Shown here: positions 12,291 to 24,294 of the stretch, in pieces | Layout of the letters: the number at the start of each line of letters is the position of its first letter | Position numbering within the stretch: the first letter of the stretch is position 1 | DNA from: Lithospermum erythrorhizon | Taxonomy: Eukaryota; Streptophyta; Magnoliopsida; Boraginales; Boraginaceae | Direction of reading: 5' to 3' | DNA length: 64,000 nt | Assembly: GCA_019722365.1 (NCBI GenBank) | Contig: JADFUC010002313.1 | Span: forward strand, 620,001-684,000 | Position numbers and translations under genes: made by a program | The notes under the pieces: generated by a model | What the model saw: only the letters and a program-made list of their open reading frames with translations | Database searches by the model: none | Told to the model about the DNA's origin: nothing

Positions 12291-14129
12291 CTGCATGCAG
12301 ATTTTAAGATGATCTGATTAAAAGATTCAAAAAAGTATACCAAAAATTATTTTATGCATAGGTAGAATGTGTCACCAAAAATTCGTTGTCAAATTAGTAC
12401 GTATTGAGTAAAATGATATATTAAATAAATGTATCAAAAGAAGAAGAAAGTATATTATATAATTAAGGCATGTTTATGTTTTAATCATTAATGAATCATT
12501 CTTGAATAAAAATTAATAAGTACAGCAACTTTGCATACACAGATCTTAGGAGTTTGGTAATAATCAAAGCATAGTGCGAATTCTATTAATATTACTTATG
12601 ATTTTTTGAAATTAGATAACTATTGCACATAAGGATCTTGAAGTTACATAATTGTTGTAGAAATGATTTATTTGTGTCAATGTAAATTCAGAACATAATA
12701 TATCGACTTTAATCAAACTCTGGAGACTGTTCAACAAATAATATTGAAGCTTTTGCACGTCCAGTCGTCCACCATCTCGATTTCTTGTACAGCGTTGCTA
12801 GCAAGAACTAACCCAATCTTTACCAATTTCTGAGAAAGATGCGTGTTGCAGTAATTTTCATTCCCTTGTCATGGTAGGTGACCGCTCTCCAAGTGGGGAA
12901 ATTATCGGCAATCACTTTGATGTTATATATATATGGCCCATGCATACATTCATGCTTGTTCGTTTATTTGGTTTATGTCGTTTTCCTCTGCCAATTGCAT
13001 GGAATTATGGAAAGAAGAGTAATGAAACTATATATACCCTTCATTCAATCATTCATGCATATGAATAATGAATTAACTTAGCTAGTAGCTTTCCCTATAA
13101 TAATAAGCGTTTATATATATTATACATATCATATTATCACGTATTTCAATTTTATTGGCCAAAACAACGCTCTATAGATCGTTTCTTCCAAAATTTTTAC
13201 TTCGATACTTCCTTAATAAAAGTGACAAATTTAATAGAGAAAGAACTAGTTAGAATAAGCCCAATGTTGAGGTTGAAGATCGTTTTGGTCTTGAAGTATC
13301 CGGCATCGAGAGGACATCGAGACGAGTTCTCGATGGGGGTCTCGATGCACCAAAGGGCTACGTATAGGGGATTGTTCGAGGCTCGTCGAGGAGAGGTGAT
13401 CGAGAATTTCATCCAGTACCTTTGTCTGGATGGGGTCTCGATAGGCAGAGATCGGTGAGGTTTGGACTCTTTGTTACCTATTTTGACTTAAGAGTTAAGA
13501 ATTTAGGATTTTCACATAAATAGATGTCAAACTTCTTTATAGGTTTTGTTTATCGCAAAATTAACATCACAAAGCAGCTTACAGAGAGAATATTATTGAA
13601 TAAGTAAATGATATGTGGCGAGGCTTTGTTATTGAGAATCTTAAGTTAAGTATTCTTTGTGATTGGTCATTAGCTTGATAGGTAATTGTAACAATCTTAG
13701 GTTTGGTTTTTAATTGGATTTAACGTGCTTGATAGAATCGCTTTTCGCATTGGGGGAACTGTATATAAATTTATGTGCAATGGTTTTATTTTTCATAATT
13801 TCTTACAATAAGTTATACTGCTTTAAATTTGATGATTAAATTAGGCTTTTATAATGCGTCAGTAATTCGCCCCAATTAGAGAAAGAACCCCGACTTTTGC
13901 CAAAACAAATTAAATGGTCCATGCTTATTAACTGCCAGAAAGTATCTATTGAGGAATATATTTTTGACTTGGTCAAAAGAGCGCCTTCTCTCGTCTTTAA
14001 TGGCCTCAAAAGGCATACAAAGAGCATAAACAATTTGAACGTAAGGAATCACTCCACACTACTAGAAAAGGTGTTTAAAATTAAAGCATAGAGTTCAAAT
14101 AATCTCATAAATAATTAATAACTAGAGTC
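12291..14129. other. Intergenic sequence without recognised genes
   Basis: Mostly AT-rich. About 13260-13460 is a GC-richer patch with repeated 'tcgag' and 'ctcgatg' words and a short open frame. It has no recognisable protein family and reads like old transposon sequence. About 13540-13760 loosely resembles words in the LTR element that starts at 14135 ('gagaatctt', 'gtaacaatcttagg'). This may be a relic of a related LTR, which I could not bound. Confidence 0.35.
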
Positions 14130-14134
14130 TCATT

Positions 14135-14885
14135 TGTTAAAAGGTGAAAGAAAATTTCGGCAAGCAAAAAGTGGTAGTGTTATTGTTGAGTTTGAAAGAT
14201 TTTTATTTGATGCAGAAACATGGGAAAATCGGCCTCTGAGGCAGATTGTCTTTGTGAAATCATTTATGATCGACACTGGGTCGGGCAGCGTTGGTGAATT
14301 TTTGAAGGGTGGTTAATTTGTTTTGGCTTTAGGCTTTCACTATTCGATTTAGGTTTAGCGCAGGGTCTTTGTAAAGCTTTATATATATGAGCATTATGAG
14401 TCTTTTAGGATGTGTGGAAATAACACCTCAAAGGTGAGGATCAAAATTAGAGAGAAATCATGAGAGATTCAAGAGAGTTCATATGAGAGGTTTCTAATTG
14501 AGGGTTTTTCGTGCCATGAAAACATCTTATTGAGAATCTTGTTTTAGAGATTTGAGTGTTTATCACATCAATTTCTAGATGGTACGATAGGGTTCTTGAA
14601 GTCGTGTAACAGTCTTACAGTAATTATTAATTGGATACCTGATAGAAATTTGGATTAGCTCTTAGATTGGTGCAGAATTAGAAATCTTGTGTGTGTTTAA
14701 TTTCTACAATTTATTCTTTCTATTATTGTCTTGTCTGAATTAGTGAAGATCAATCTGATAGATTTTAGTAATTAGTATAATTGATGATACCACAATTATT
14801 CGTAATTATGAGTTAAGATCGTATCGTTGTGTATCATGGGCGGGATCTGAGTTATTGTCAATTATGGGGTTGCGAGGAAGTAACG
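14135..14885. repeat. Left LTR of the 14.1-16.9 kb element
   Basis: Starts TGTTAAAAGG after the target copy tcatt. The inner edge (around 14885) is set by loss of similarity with the right LTR. Confidence 0.75.
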
Positions 14886-16253
14886 GTGCTTAGGATTCTA
14901 AAAATTGACTTATGTCGAGGCGGGGGTTTGGATGATTGACTATTCGGATAATGGTGTATGAAGCCCAGGGTGAAAAAGAATGGAGTTAATTACAGATGTG
15001 ATCTTTGCTTGGGAGCCAACTAAAATGGTGGAAGATGGGATTGTCTCTTAGGTTTGATTCTGCAGGCATCGCGAGGTTATTCTTTGGGAATTTCTTGGAA
15101 AGGATTCGTCTTGAAGATGAAAGGTCATGCCCATAGATTTAATGATTTGAGTGATGTGAATTGGCAAAACACGGGTTATATAGTTGAAGGTCATGGCAAT
15201 TAGGGAAGGGTCATCTGATTAGATAGAAGGTCGCAGGAAATTTGTGACATGGGTGGCGTGGGTTTTGGGGTTTACATCAAAGCGGTTCTATTGGAAGATT
15301 GGAGGATTAGATTTGTTGCAGTCGATGGGTAATCTTGTTTAGAGCAATTTCGAAGTCGGCCTTCAGGGGCATGTAGATTCATCATTGTCAAAGATCAGAT
15401 GAGTCATGTGATTGAGCGACCAAACTCGAGATTGATTTTAGTTATTAAACCGGGTATCGGAGAAGATATGATGGAGGGTCACAGTGAAGTCACAGAGTCA
15501 TTCTAGTGTTGTTCGTGAGGGCAGTCACGATAGAGGCTGTAGTCGAAAAGAAGGGTTCATGACGGTATGATAGATCGTTGGGGTGGGATGGCTGGGAAGA
15601 ACTTGGTTCGAGATCGGGTACACAAACCATGGGTGGAAATCGGCATGGTAGTTTCTTGGATTGCGGTAAGAGGTTCTCAGCTGACAACATGGAGTTTCTC
15701 GGGTGTTAGAAATGGTTTTTGTTGTGGGTAAAGTCCTAGGTTGAAATACCGGTGAGATTCTCTAGAAGTGTTGGGATGTCATGAGATGCAACCGAAGGCG
15801 TATTCTTGGTTCTCATCTAGGAGTTAGTGGCGTGTTTCAAAGGCGCATGTAGAGGGCTCCCGTCCTCTTTAATTTGCTAACTGAAAAATTGATTAATGAA
15901 TCTGATTAAGTAGGAGTTGTCGGTAGACAGGAAAAGAAGAGGAAGAGAGATTAAAATTAATGATCGGAGAACTGGAGTTCAGAGGCCACACTCGAAGGTC
16001 GAGAGAATCTGGGTTGGTAAAAGGAAGAACATGGCTATTTGAATCTTGGTAAATTCTTAAAGGGTATTTGGCTATGTCTCTTCGATGTGTCGAGTTGGTG
16101 ACATTGATATTTGTTCGTGGATTGGTGAAAATGTATTTCAGAGTAGGGTTAAACTTCGGTGGAATTCGGGGATGATGAACTCGGGGTAAAGTCTTTCGCA
16201 GTTGAGAGAGTTTGAGAGACGGTGATCCAAAATGTGTCTTCAAGTGAGGAGAT

Positions 16254-16894
16254 TGTTAAGTTGAAGAAAATTTCGGCCAAAAGAAGGGATTGGTGTTGAG
16301 TTTGAGCGATTTTTAAAAGTGCAGGAAATCAATTTCTTTGGAGGGGCCGATCGGGCGGGCGAGGCAAATTTTTTAAATTAGTTACGAAGGAGTTTTGACC
16401 TAGTTTCTTGTCGGTTTAGGTTTTAGTACCAAATGCTTTCCAGCCTTTATATATGAGCATTATAGTCTTTTTAGGATGTGTGGAAGCTTGCTTGCTTGAG
16501 GTGAGGATCAAAATTAGGAAATCATAGGAGATTAGAGAGTTTATGAGGAGGCTTGAGTGAGGTTTTCGTAATACATGAGAAAACACAATTGAGAGATCAA
16601 GTGGGGTTCTTGAAGTCTTGTAACAATTCTTAGGTGATTGGCCAAGTGGATGCACCTTGAGGCCCAGATTAACTTTAATTGAGGCAAGGATAAATGCTTG
16701 TGTGTGTTTAATTTCCATGATTTATTCTTTCGGGTATTGTCTTTATGCGAATTAGTGAGTCCGATACAGGTAGGCGCTTGGTAATTAGTATAATTGATGA
16801 TGTCGCAATTATTCATTCACGAATTAAGATTGTATCATTGTATCTTAGGCGAAATCTTAATTATTGTCAATTATGGAATTACATTCCCTAACAT
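16254..16894. repeat. Right LTR of the 14.1-16.9 kb element
   Basis: Starts TGTTAAGTTG and ends ...ctaaca directly before the second tcatt target copy. Confidence 0.8.
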
Positions 16895-16899
16895 CATTC

Positions 16900-17356
16900 T
16901 CCATAAATCTTTAGTTACACTTATTAACTCTTCATATTTTTTACAGTACTAACTACTATGCCCAAAATCTACTCTCCATATATTTTAAAATATTACAATC
17001 CACGTTATGAAAATATCGCGAGACTAGCAAAATATATCATTTACCGCTTACATTACGTTTTTAAATATTTCATCACATAAACATTATCAAAAACAAGCCA
17101 CCATCAAACTTACAGCCATCATGCCGTTGCTAGGGACGATCTCTACAATTTTCTCAATACCCAGCTGCTAGCAATTTCTAAACATTCTCTAATCTTCCAA
17201 GTTAACGGTGTATAATTTCCGATAAACGCGAGGATTTGTAGAAAGTCATCTTGAAGGAATATTCTTTTGATCAATGTCTTCTTCCATCTCTATACGATTG
17301 TGATCGCTCGTTTTTATGATGCTTGAAATTTTAAAAGTGCATCAATGTTACAAATT
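16900..17356. other. Intergenic sequence, nothing recognised
   Basis: AT-rich, with no gene and no bounded repeat seen between the LTR element and the hairpin cluster. Confidence 0.4.
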
Positions 17357-17484
17357 GATGATGTGGCCTTCTTTAATATATGGAGAGTGAAGGCCACATC
17401 ATCTAATACGAATTAAAGAAGGCCACATCATATAATGTGACCCTAAAAAGTGAAGATAAATTGGATGATGTGGCCTTCTTTAAT
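17357..17484. repeat. Cluster of four copies of a 21-bp word in alternating orientation
   Basis: A 21-bp word beginning gatgatgtggcc and ending cttctttaat occurs at 17357-17377 and again, identically, at 17464-17484. Its reverse complement stands at 17389-17403 (15 bp, gaaggccacatcatc) and at 17412-17431 (20 of 21 bp). The first and second copies form a 15-bp perfect hairpin, and the third and fourth can form a longer one. The origin is unknown. It could be a decayed MITE or a fold-back duplication. Confidence 0.8.
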
Positions 17485-19085
17485 TTGCTAACTACAATAA
17501 TTGTTACAAATTGTCGATAGGAATCCTGTTCTAGGAGTTGGAGCTTAAACCAAAGATAAACAAATTTGTCTCCTCTTCAAATTATTAAGGTGCATCATCT
17601 TTAATTTATCTTCAATTAAATATATTACATTATTAAATCTACATCAATACTTAGATGTTAACTCACAAAGTATTCCTCAAAGTACGAAATATATTAGTGA
17701 TAGATTCAAATTAGATACCTCTAATTTGAGAGTCGGATTCAGTATCACCAGACTATATATGACCATTGATATATAGATGTGGGCTTGAGTAATTACATGA
17801 ATTCAATCGAATGATATTGTTGAATAAAAAACAAAATTGGTTTAGTAATAGTTAGTATTTTGGTGCACGCATGTTGGTCCATTATGAGATTTGTAAGAAA
17901 GAAAAAGATATTAAGGTGGATTTGCTTTTCTCTTCTTTCACTATCGAGACGCTTTAATATCTTCAGGAGATTAGTCTCCATTATTATTAATAATGTAGTT
18001 AGTTTCTTTTGCTCAAAAGTAATTAAAGTAGCTAGTAATATTATATCATATCATGAGGCATAATTTAAAGAAAATCATGGCATTATCTACTCAAAAGGGC
18101 TCCCCGTTTAATGCCCAATGTAATACGCGTATTTGATTCGGGCTCCCCGTTTAATGCCCTTTTATAGCTTGAAATGTAATACGCCTATTTGATTCTTATT
18201 TAAAGGTATCAAACGCTTCACATTAACGATGCGGAATTACCATCGCGGAATATCGCGAGTTAATTATAGGATGTGTACCGGTGTCGTAGGAAGCTGGGCT
18301 GCCTCGCTTAATCCAAATTCACGCAAAATTATTCGTTTTAAAAATCGAATTAATGACTTAAAAGCTTATGCTACAATTAACTGCCAAGTGGAGTCTTTGG
18401 TTCTTTGGTTGGCCAGCCAAAAAGTTTAAAGGAAAACTTGGGGAAAAGTTGCTCTAATTTTGACATGACAGACTTCTTAATAGTGTAAAGTTGCAATAGA
18501 ATTACGTACTTTGTACACATTCTTCCTCTAAAAAGTTTCCATTATTTTATCTCAGCCACTGTGAGAAAAGTATGAAACCTGGTTACCATGCTTTGATGTT
18601 AATATTCTTCGAAATTTAGTTGATATTGGTATGCACAAATATAAAATTTGGACTGTGTACTCATTACGCCTTATAATATTTTATCATTTAATTTAAAAGT
18701 AGTTTATTAAACGGTCGAAAAAACTGAAAATAAATCATAATGTTTGATCACTTTCTGTGACAGCCTGACTTATAAATCAATTAAAAAAAATTTGATTAGA
18801 CCAAACTAGAGTTAAAGAAGCAGGAACCGAAATACCATGCAAAGAAGACATTGGACTCTGGTACTTCAAAGGAGATCTCTAGTGATTTTGAATATGGAAT
18901 ATCAAGAAGAGGTCAGATCGAAAACATAGAGCACATTTATTTTCTCTTATATTTTTTAGAGCACTTTTCTTCTCGAATACTCTCAAAACTATTTCGCCAA
19001 AAAGAAGGAAAAAAAAAATACACGGAATCAAAATCAGGCAATACTTCTAAACAACAATGGGTTGAAATATATCATCTTCTCACTT
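17485..19085. other. Intergenic sequence with one short tandem duplication
   Basis: Apart from the tandem duplication at 18097-18195 no structure was recognised. Short open frames here (for example 17860-18063 and 18229-18429) have no family signature and I treat them as chance. Confidence 0.4.
18097..18195 (+). repeat. Two-copy tandem duplication (about 43-56 bp units)
   Basis: Copy one (18097-18139) and copy two (18140-18195) both start gggctccccgtttaatgccc. Both end with a taatacgc-tatttgattc stretch. The second copy has a short insertion (ttttatagcttga) and a g-to-c difference. Confidence 0.8.
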
Positions 19086-20928
19086 TTAAAATGCTGCAAA
19101 GTATTCCTTGCTTAGCTTAGGGTCTGGCTTCATGGACTTCTCCCCAGGCTTCCACCCAGCTGGGCACACTTCATCTGGATTCTCCTGAACGTATTGCAAA
19201 AACAATTTTTAAGTATTGGCACCAGAAGTGTCGATGAGGAACAGGGATAAAACCGATCTACTCTCGATTAAATTATCCCAAAGAACTAATTGTTTATTGG
19301 CGACAGAAACCATACCTGGCGTGTTCAACACTCCTGCCTATTGCAAGGTTATTGATGGTGGAATGTTGGATAACTCCTTCCCTATCGATGAGGACGAGTC
19401 CTCTCAGTGCAATACCCTGAAATAGAAGAAGTAATGAGCACCCAAATGCTTGATGAATTGGTATGTTTTGTATCTTCGTCACCGGGGTGAAACCAAGATA
19501 AGAAGTTCAAGTAACAATGGTCACACACATACTTGCTAAATATCATGCATATGCATACTGTAAAGAGATCAACTGAATGTCACAACAAGCTGATCTTGTT
19601 CAAGTTGATGCAAATGTTTTCTAATTGGAAATTTGCATATATGTGTAGTAAAAAAACTTAGAGTCCACCTTAGCACTACATTTTTTTATTGCAGGATTGA
19701 TACACATACCTGATCAGGTATCAGGACGTCATAAGATTTTGAGATTCCCATTTTAACGAATTAACCTTCAGACCAGAATAAATTATCAATAGCGCGATTT
19801 GAAATGCTTCAAATGTCATTGCATGCAACAAAAAATATGAAGAATCTAGCACTACTGTATTGCAAGGTAATTAAGCCACAAAGGTCGAAGAAGAAATAAA
19901 TTATCTCTCGTTAAAGGAGATGGAAGCTTACTCACCACACTGTCTATGGAAACACCCAATATTCAAAATCTGAAGCTTTGTTTCCCATAAGAGGAAGCTC
20001 ATTTGCAGACTGCACAACAATATCAACTAAAAAATCACCACAACAAAATTGTCAAAAAACCTTAATTATCTAATATGTCTTGTCTGAATCTTTCCCTCAA
20101 TGCATTAAAACTGCGTACAATCAGTAAAGTCACGTGTACAAGCTAATTAACCGAAGTTTCTTAATTTTTCAGCAAAGTTCAGACTTCAGAATAACCTACA
20201 TATAATTGACTCTTTTTTCAAAATTATAACCATAAAATTTACTTAACCAATGATTAATTTACACAATATACACTCCCTCTAATCCATTGTAAGCGCCGTT
20301 TTTGCTTTTTTAATCTAAGGTTGTTCATAACTTTTTTAATTATATTATGATACATTACAATAAACCAATTAATGAAAATATTTTTACGAACGAATTTAAT
20401 TATATCAATTTTATATTATTGAAGTAGGACAGTCTCCCATATAGAGAATATGGCGAAGCATAGAGGTAGTTTAATATGCCAAAACATAGAGCTAGTCAAT
20501 AAGATCACGAGATTGGTTTTAGTATGTTGCTATCATGAGTCACAATACATCTCATATTAAATATGTCTAAACATTATTTATATTTAATAGAATCTTGAAA
20601 TAAATAATAAAACATATGTAATACATAGATAATGGATACTATTTGCATTTTAAATTATTACTTTCGATTTTAAAATTGTGAGTTTAATCGTCAGCCCCAT
20701 TTTTTTTATATGCGTTATGAAAAATTATAAAAAATATTATAAAAACCATTTTTAAAGCAAATTGATAATATCGATTTATATTTTTTCGAATTAGTGAATA
20801 AAAAACCAGGCTGTGGAGGCGAAAATGAGGAAGGAATGGATAAGGTTCTAGAAGCGAGGCCCGATGGGCCTGTGGAGGAGAAGCAAGCGGAAAATAGTAT
20901 AGCTGCTGAGTGCTGAGCAAGCCGCCAT
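19086..20928 (-). pseudogene. 2-Cys peroxiredoxin (BAS1-type, chloroplast) pseudogene
   Basis: Minus-strand exons still match plant 2-Cys peroxiredoxin in order. 20928 down to about 20780 looks like the start (MAACS) and a frameshifted serine-rich transit peptide. 19936-~20009 encodes ELPLMGNKASDFE joined to ILGVSIDSV, then a GTGAGT donor. 19710-~19757 encodes SKSYDVLIPDQ before GTATGT. 19316-19416 encodes [19 protein letters not shown] and the NNLAIGRSV that follows. 19086-~19194 encodes [18 protein letters not shown] through KEYFAAF and stop. The middle of the protein, including the FTFVCP peroxidatic cysteine block, is missing between DFE and ILGVS, with a frame change there. The last exon lacks an AG acceptor at its expected start. 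The resolving-cysteine motif EVCPAGW survives. Introns are retained, so it arose from genomic duplication or in-place decay, not retroposition. The living enzyme reduces peroxides in plastids. Exon 1 is the least certain part. Confidence 0.85.
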
Positions 20929-21965
20929 TTTTTGCAGCTTTCAGGACTTTCTACTTTACATCCCCCACTACGTTGACAATGCAAAGAATATCTTCAAGAT
21001 CGATTGAGATGGAATTTATGTGTGGTTTTGGTGTTGACTTTGATGTGCACAATTATTGGAGATGTGGTAAGGTGAACAGGTAGTTGTCCGCTACCAAGGG
21101 ATGTCGGGGTAATTTGATCGGATAGAATTTTACCGAGTTCGTGATTACCTGGTTAGTTGGATATCAAGTATTTTTTGTTTTTGGTTTGGACCTGAATGTT
21201 AGTTGTGCGGTACAGATTAGTTTTTAAATAGCGTATTGGAGTCTTTGTCCGATTTATACATAAAAATATGTTCAAAATTATAATTTAATTGGGTAAAGTA
21301 TCAATTGTGTAATTTAACGATTTGGCAAATTACCTTATTATTTCGAATATCAAACAATAATTTATACCCGAGTTTGACTATTTAATCAATCGAGGCAATA
21401 AATGAGTTTTTCAAGTACCAAACATATAACGAGTTAATCCATTCACTGACCGTCTTAATTTGACAGGAATGGTGAGACTTGACTAAGTGGACAAGTTGGT
21501 CTTGGACTTGCTTAATGGGTTCCATAAGTTTGCTTTAGACCTGGGCTTCCTTTAACAAATAGGTACTATCAAAGTGTTGTTATGGGGTCATGTTCGTGCG
21601 GGTATTGAATAATTCGATCGAGTAGACACGTTTTCAAATTGGATAATTACCCGATTGTTTTCAGGTTTCATCGAGTATTGTTTTATATTCAAATCCACCA
21701 AGATAATAAATTGAACGAATTATCGAGTCGAGTTTTTCGAATCTAAATATCAAACTCGATTTCTTGACACCGCAGAAAATGAAGATTTCAATGGGGTGGG
21801 GAGTGGGTATACACTATTGAACAAGGACAACCTAGTATCAAAGTCCAAGGTCAATGGAACATGGTATAGAGTGGATCGAACCAAATCGAACCTAATAGAG
21901 AAAGTTCGATCTAGACTGTGAGAAATTCTGCTAAATTTTGCTTTCGAAGTACTACATGAAAATAT
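20929..21965. other. Intergenic sequence, 5' side of the peroxiredoxin pseudogene
   Basis: Would hold the old promoter of the minus-strand pseudogene. About 21060-21740 has a more even base composition with many 'cgagtt' and 'aatcga' words, suggesting an old mobile element. I could not find ends or coding blocks. Confidence 0.35.
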
Positions 21966-23110
21966 GAATCTCAGCACTAGACCTGTCTAACGAACCGGCC
22001 AGTAGCGGCCCCTTAGAGCGAACCGGGCGGTCGCGTCCACATGTTAGGGCCCAAGGCCGCAACGAGCAGGGCCGGTACCGCGTTTAATCTTAACGGATCT
22101 TTAATTTCTTTTTGTGCTAAGCACGTGGTACGTTTGATCAACGGTACCACGTTTATTCCAACAATTGAGTAGCAGCTCTTTTTTTTGGAATTTAAGCGTG
22201 AGTACGAGATTTAATACAACAGTCTTTAACGGCTCTTTTGTGTGATAAGCGTGAAATGCGTTTATTCCTTCTTGAGAAAAAATCATCTATCGCCATAGAG
22301 ACCTCATAAAAGAAACAACAATTTTTTCATTTTTCACAAGCTATGACATTCTAATAGTCTATTTTTACTGAGTACTTTCTAAGAAATTATAATACTTGTT
22401 ATTTTTTTTATTGTGAAGTCTAAGGATTCATACCAGTATTCGTTGAATCTAGATTCGGTATTATCCCCAGCATCATCCTTTTTATAGTTGTGCTATTTGT
22501 TCTTAAATTAATAAAAAATGAAAATAATCTTGATAAAATATTCAAAGGCGTGTTGGTAGTACTAGTATGTCTAATGATTTTGTTAATACAGATGATGATA
22601 ATCAAATGGACGAATTACCGTAATTAACTCTCAATCTTGTGTTCACGGATAATACTAATGAAAGGGAAAAAAGGTCATGGATTTGTAACATTTTTTGCCC
22701 GACCGTGAAAATCAAAAGGCAACTTCTAAAGATTGTAGAGACTTCTATCGTAGCGGGTGGGGGGTAAAAGGGAGGCAGATGCTTCTTAGATCTTTATTAA
22801 GTCATAAGATCACTAAGGATGGGCTAAGTATGCGTTGATCGCTCAACGTGGGCGCTCATGTGGTTAATCCATCCCGCCCGATGTAGAGGTTATCGAGATA
22901 TGCCTTAAACAGTCCGTAACCATCATCTGGCGCCAGAAGCATAGGCGGGTAACAGCAACACGAGACACGACCACGGATTAAACCTTGATTGCTGGCACAG
23001 CTGGGGGGGATCGAACACATGGCCAGATCTTGTGCCATGAAACGCGGCCGATGTCCGTGAGATGTCTCGTGGACAAGGGATGGGCTAACATGTATATAAT
23101 ACACGTAGAA
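21966..23110. mobile_element. GC-rich hAT-like remnant (tentative)
   Basis: At 21981-22085 a stretch rich in 'ggcc' and 'ccgggc' follows 'agacctgtctaacga'. This resembles the ends I know from plant hAT elements with degenerate GGGCCGG-rich termini. Around 22545-22720 the plus strand can be read, with interruptions, as an acidic stretch followed by a basic tryptophan-containing stretch, the arrangement that starts hAT transposases. 22740-23110 is again GC-richer, with no recognised gene. The far end and a target duplication were not found. Confidence 0.3.
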
Positions 23111-24290
23111 TCATCATAAACTTTGGCATTATTAGTCACTTCAAGTCTTGTAAAGTTCAAAGTTAGAACTTAATTTAAGTATCATTTGAGTAAGTTGCAG
23201 TAATTCTCAGTTGAAATCATCATAAACTTTATTTGTCATTAGTCATTACTGTATATACCAATTCCATATACATTTGAAAATTTGAAAATCTAACTTCTGG
23301 ATGATATTCGTTATTTCTCCTATGTGCCTCCAAAGGTGAATAAATTACCTGAGGACCACTGGCTACTTAAACTACTGACATTAATTGGTATACATTGATG
23401 CTGCTCACAGCCATAGTTTCTTCTCCCTCAATTCCTAAAAGCATGCAATTTCAAAATCTATTTTGTTAAAATATATATTTTTGTTAAAATATACTCCGTA
23501 CAATATTTTTGTTAAAATATGTATCAAAAACTAATATTTTTCAACTTATTATTTTATTATTAACATTAATAATTTTGATTCAAACAAATCGAGTGTATCA
23601 ATTACAATCACAAAATTAATTTGACTATTGAGAAAATAAACTAGCAAATTTTTTAGGAGTGGAGGTAGTATATATATACATGTACATATATTGACTTCGA
23701 TATACATATATTCGTGATATAGTTTTACAATCGTGTAATATTGGTAATTGAAAGAGATAACACCATGTCCATGTGAAAATAAAATAGTGGTAACAAAGAG
23801 TACGTCATCAAATATATATCAAGAATGGACCAACTCTAATGGAGTTTGGCAAATTCTTGAATCTTGATCCTTATCTATTTTTCACTACCTTACGTCCAGA
23901 CATCAAATTCTGGATCAGAAGTGAACGTTTACACCAGATATTGGCAGGACCATTTATGCACATGCATTTTTATGAGAATATTAATCACAATAATAATGTT
24001 TCATTTTCAGATTTTTGTTTTTCTCTGGCTTGATCATCACCAACAATGGATGGATCCCTTAGTTAATAATAAGCTAGTAGGGAATCAAGTAAAAGGTTTT
24101 TTAGTACTCCTTTCACTCCTAAAAAATTATTATCTACTTTAATTTTTAATAATCAAAATTAATAAATTTTAAAGTTTTAATTAATTAATATAGAACTTTA
24201 ATTTGAATCAATAATAAGATTATTGATAGTATTTCAAATCTTATCTCATTGCATCACTCGTTGTTTTTCAGCGTTTAAAATTTATTTTTT
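23111..24290. other. Intergenic sequence, nothing firmly recognised
   Basis: AT-rich, with a lone MITE word (actccgta, about 23493). A short open frame at 23839-24033 has no family signature. There is no supported gene or bounded element. Confidence 0.35.
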
Positions 24291-24294
24291 ATTT

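Larger units (their letters stand above)
14130..16899. mobile_element. LTR element with target duplication, no recognisable genes
   Basis: Direct repeats at 14135-~14885 and 16254-16894 both start TGTTAA. The right copy ends in CA. The 5-bp sequence tcatt stands immediately outside both ends (14130-14134 and 16895-16899), a matching target-site duplication. The LTRs share long blocks such as tgaggatcaaaattag, tgtgtgtttaatttc and gtaattagtataattgatga. The internal part is only about 1.37 kb. In it I recognise neither gag, protease, integrase nor reverse transcriptase on either strand. This fits a non-autonomous LARD/TRIM-like element or a strongly deleted one. LTRs of unequal length (about 750 and 641 bp) point to later indels. 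Confidence 0.85.

Noticed and set aside
13210..13458. 78-codon frame in a GC-richer patch with repeated tcgag words
   Set aside because: No family signature. The composition fits a decayed repeat, and the opposite strand is equally open.
22980..23060. Possible tRNA or SINE on the minus strand (tgttcgatcccccc)
   Set aside because: A B-box-like word is present, but no acceptor stem, anticodon arm or target duplication could be found.
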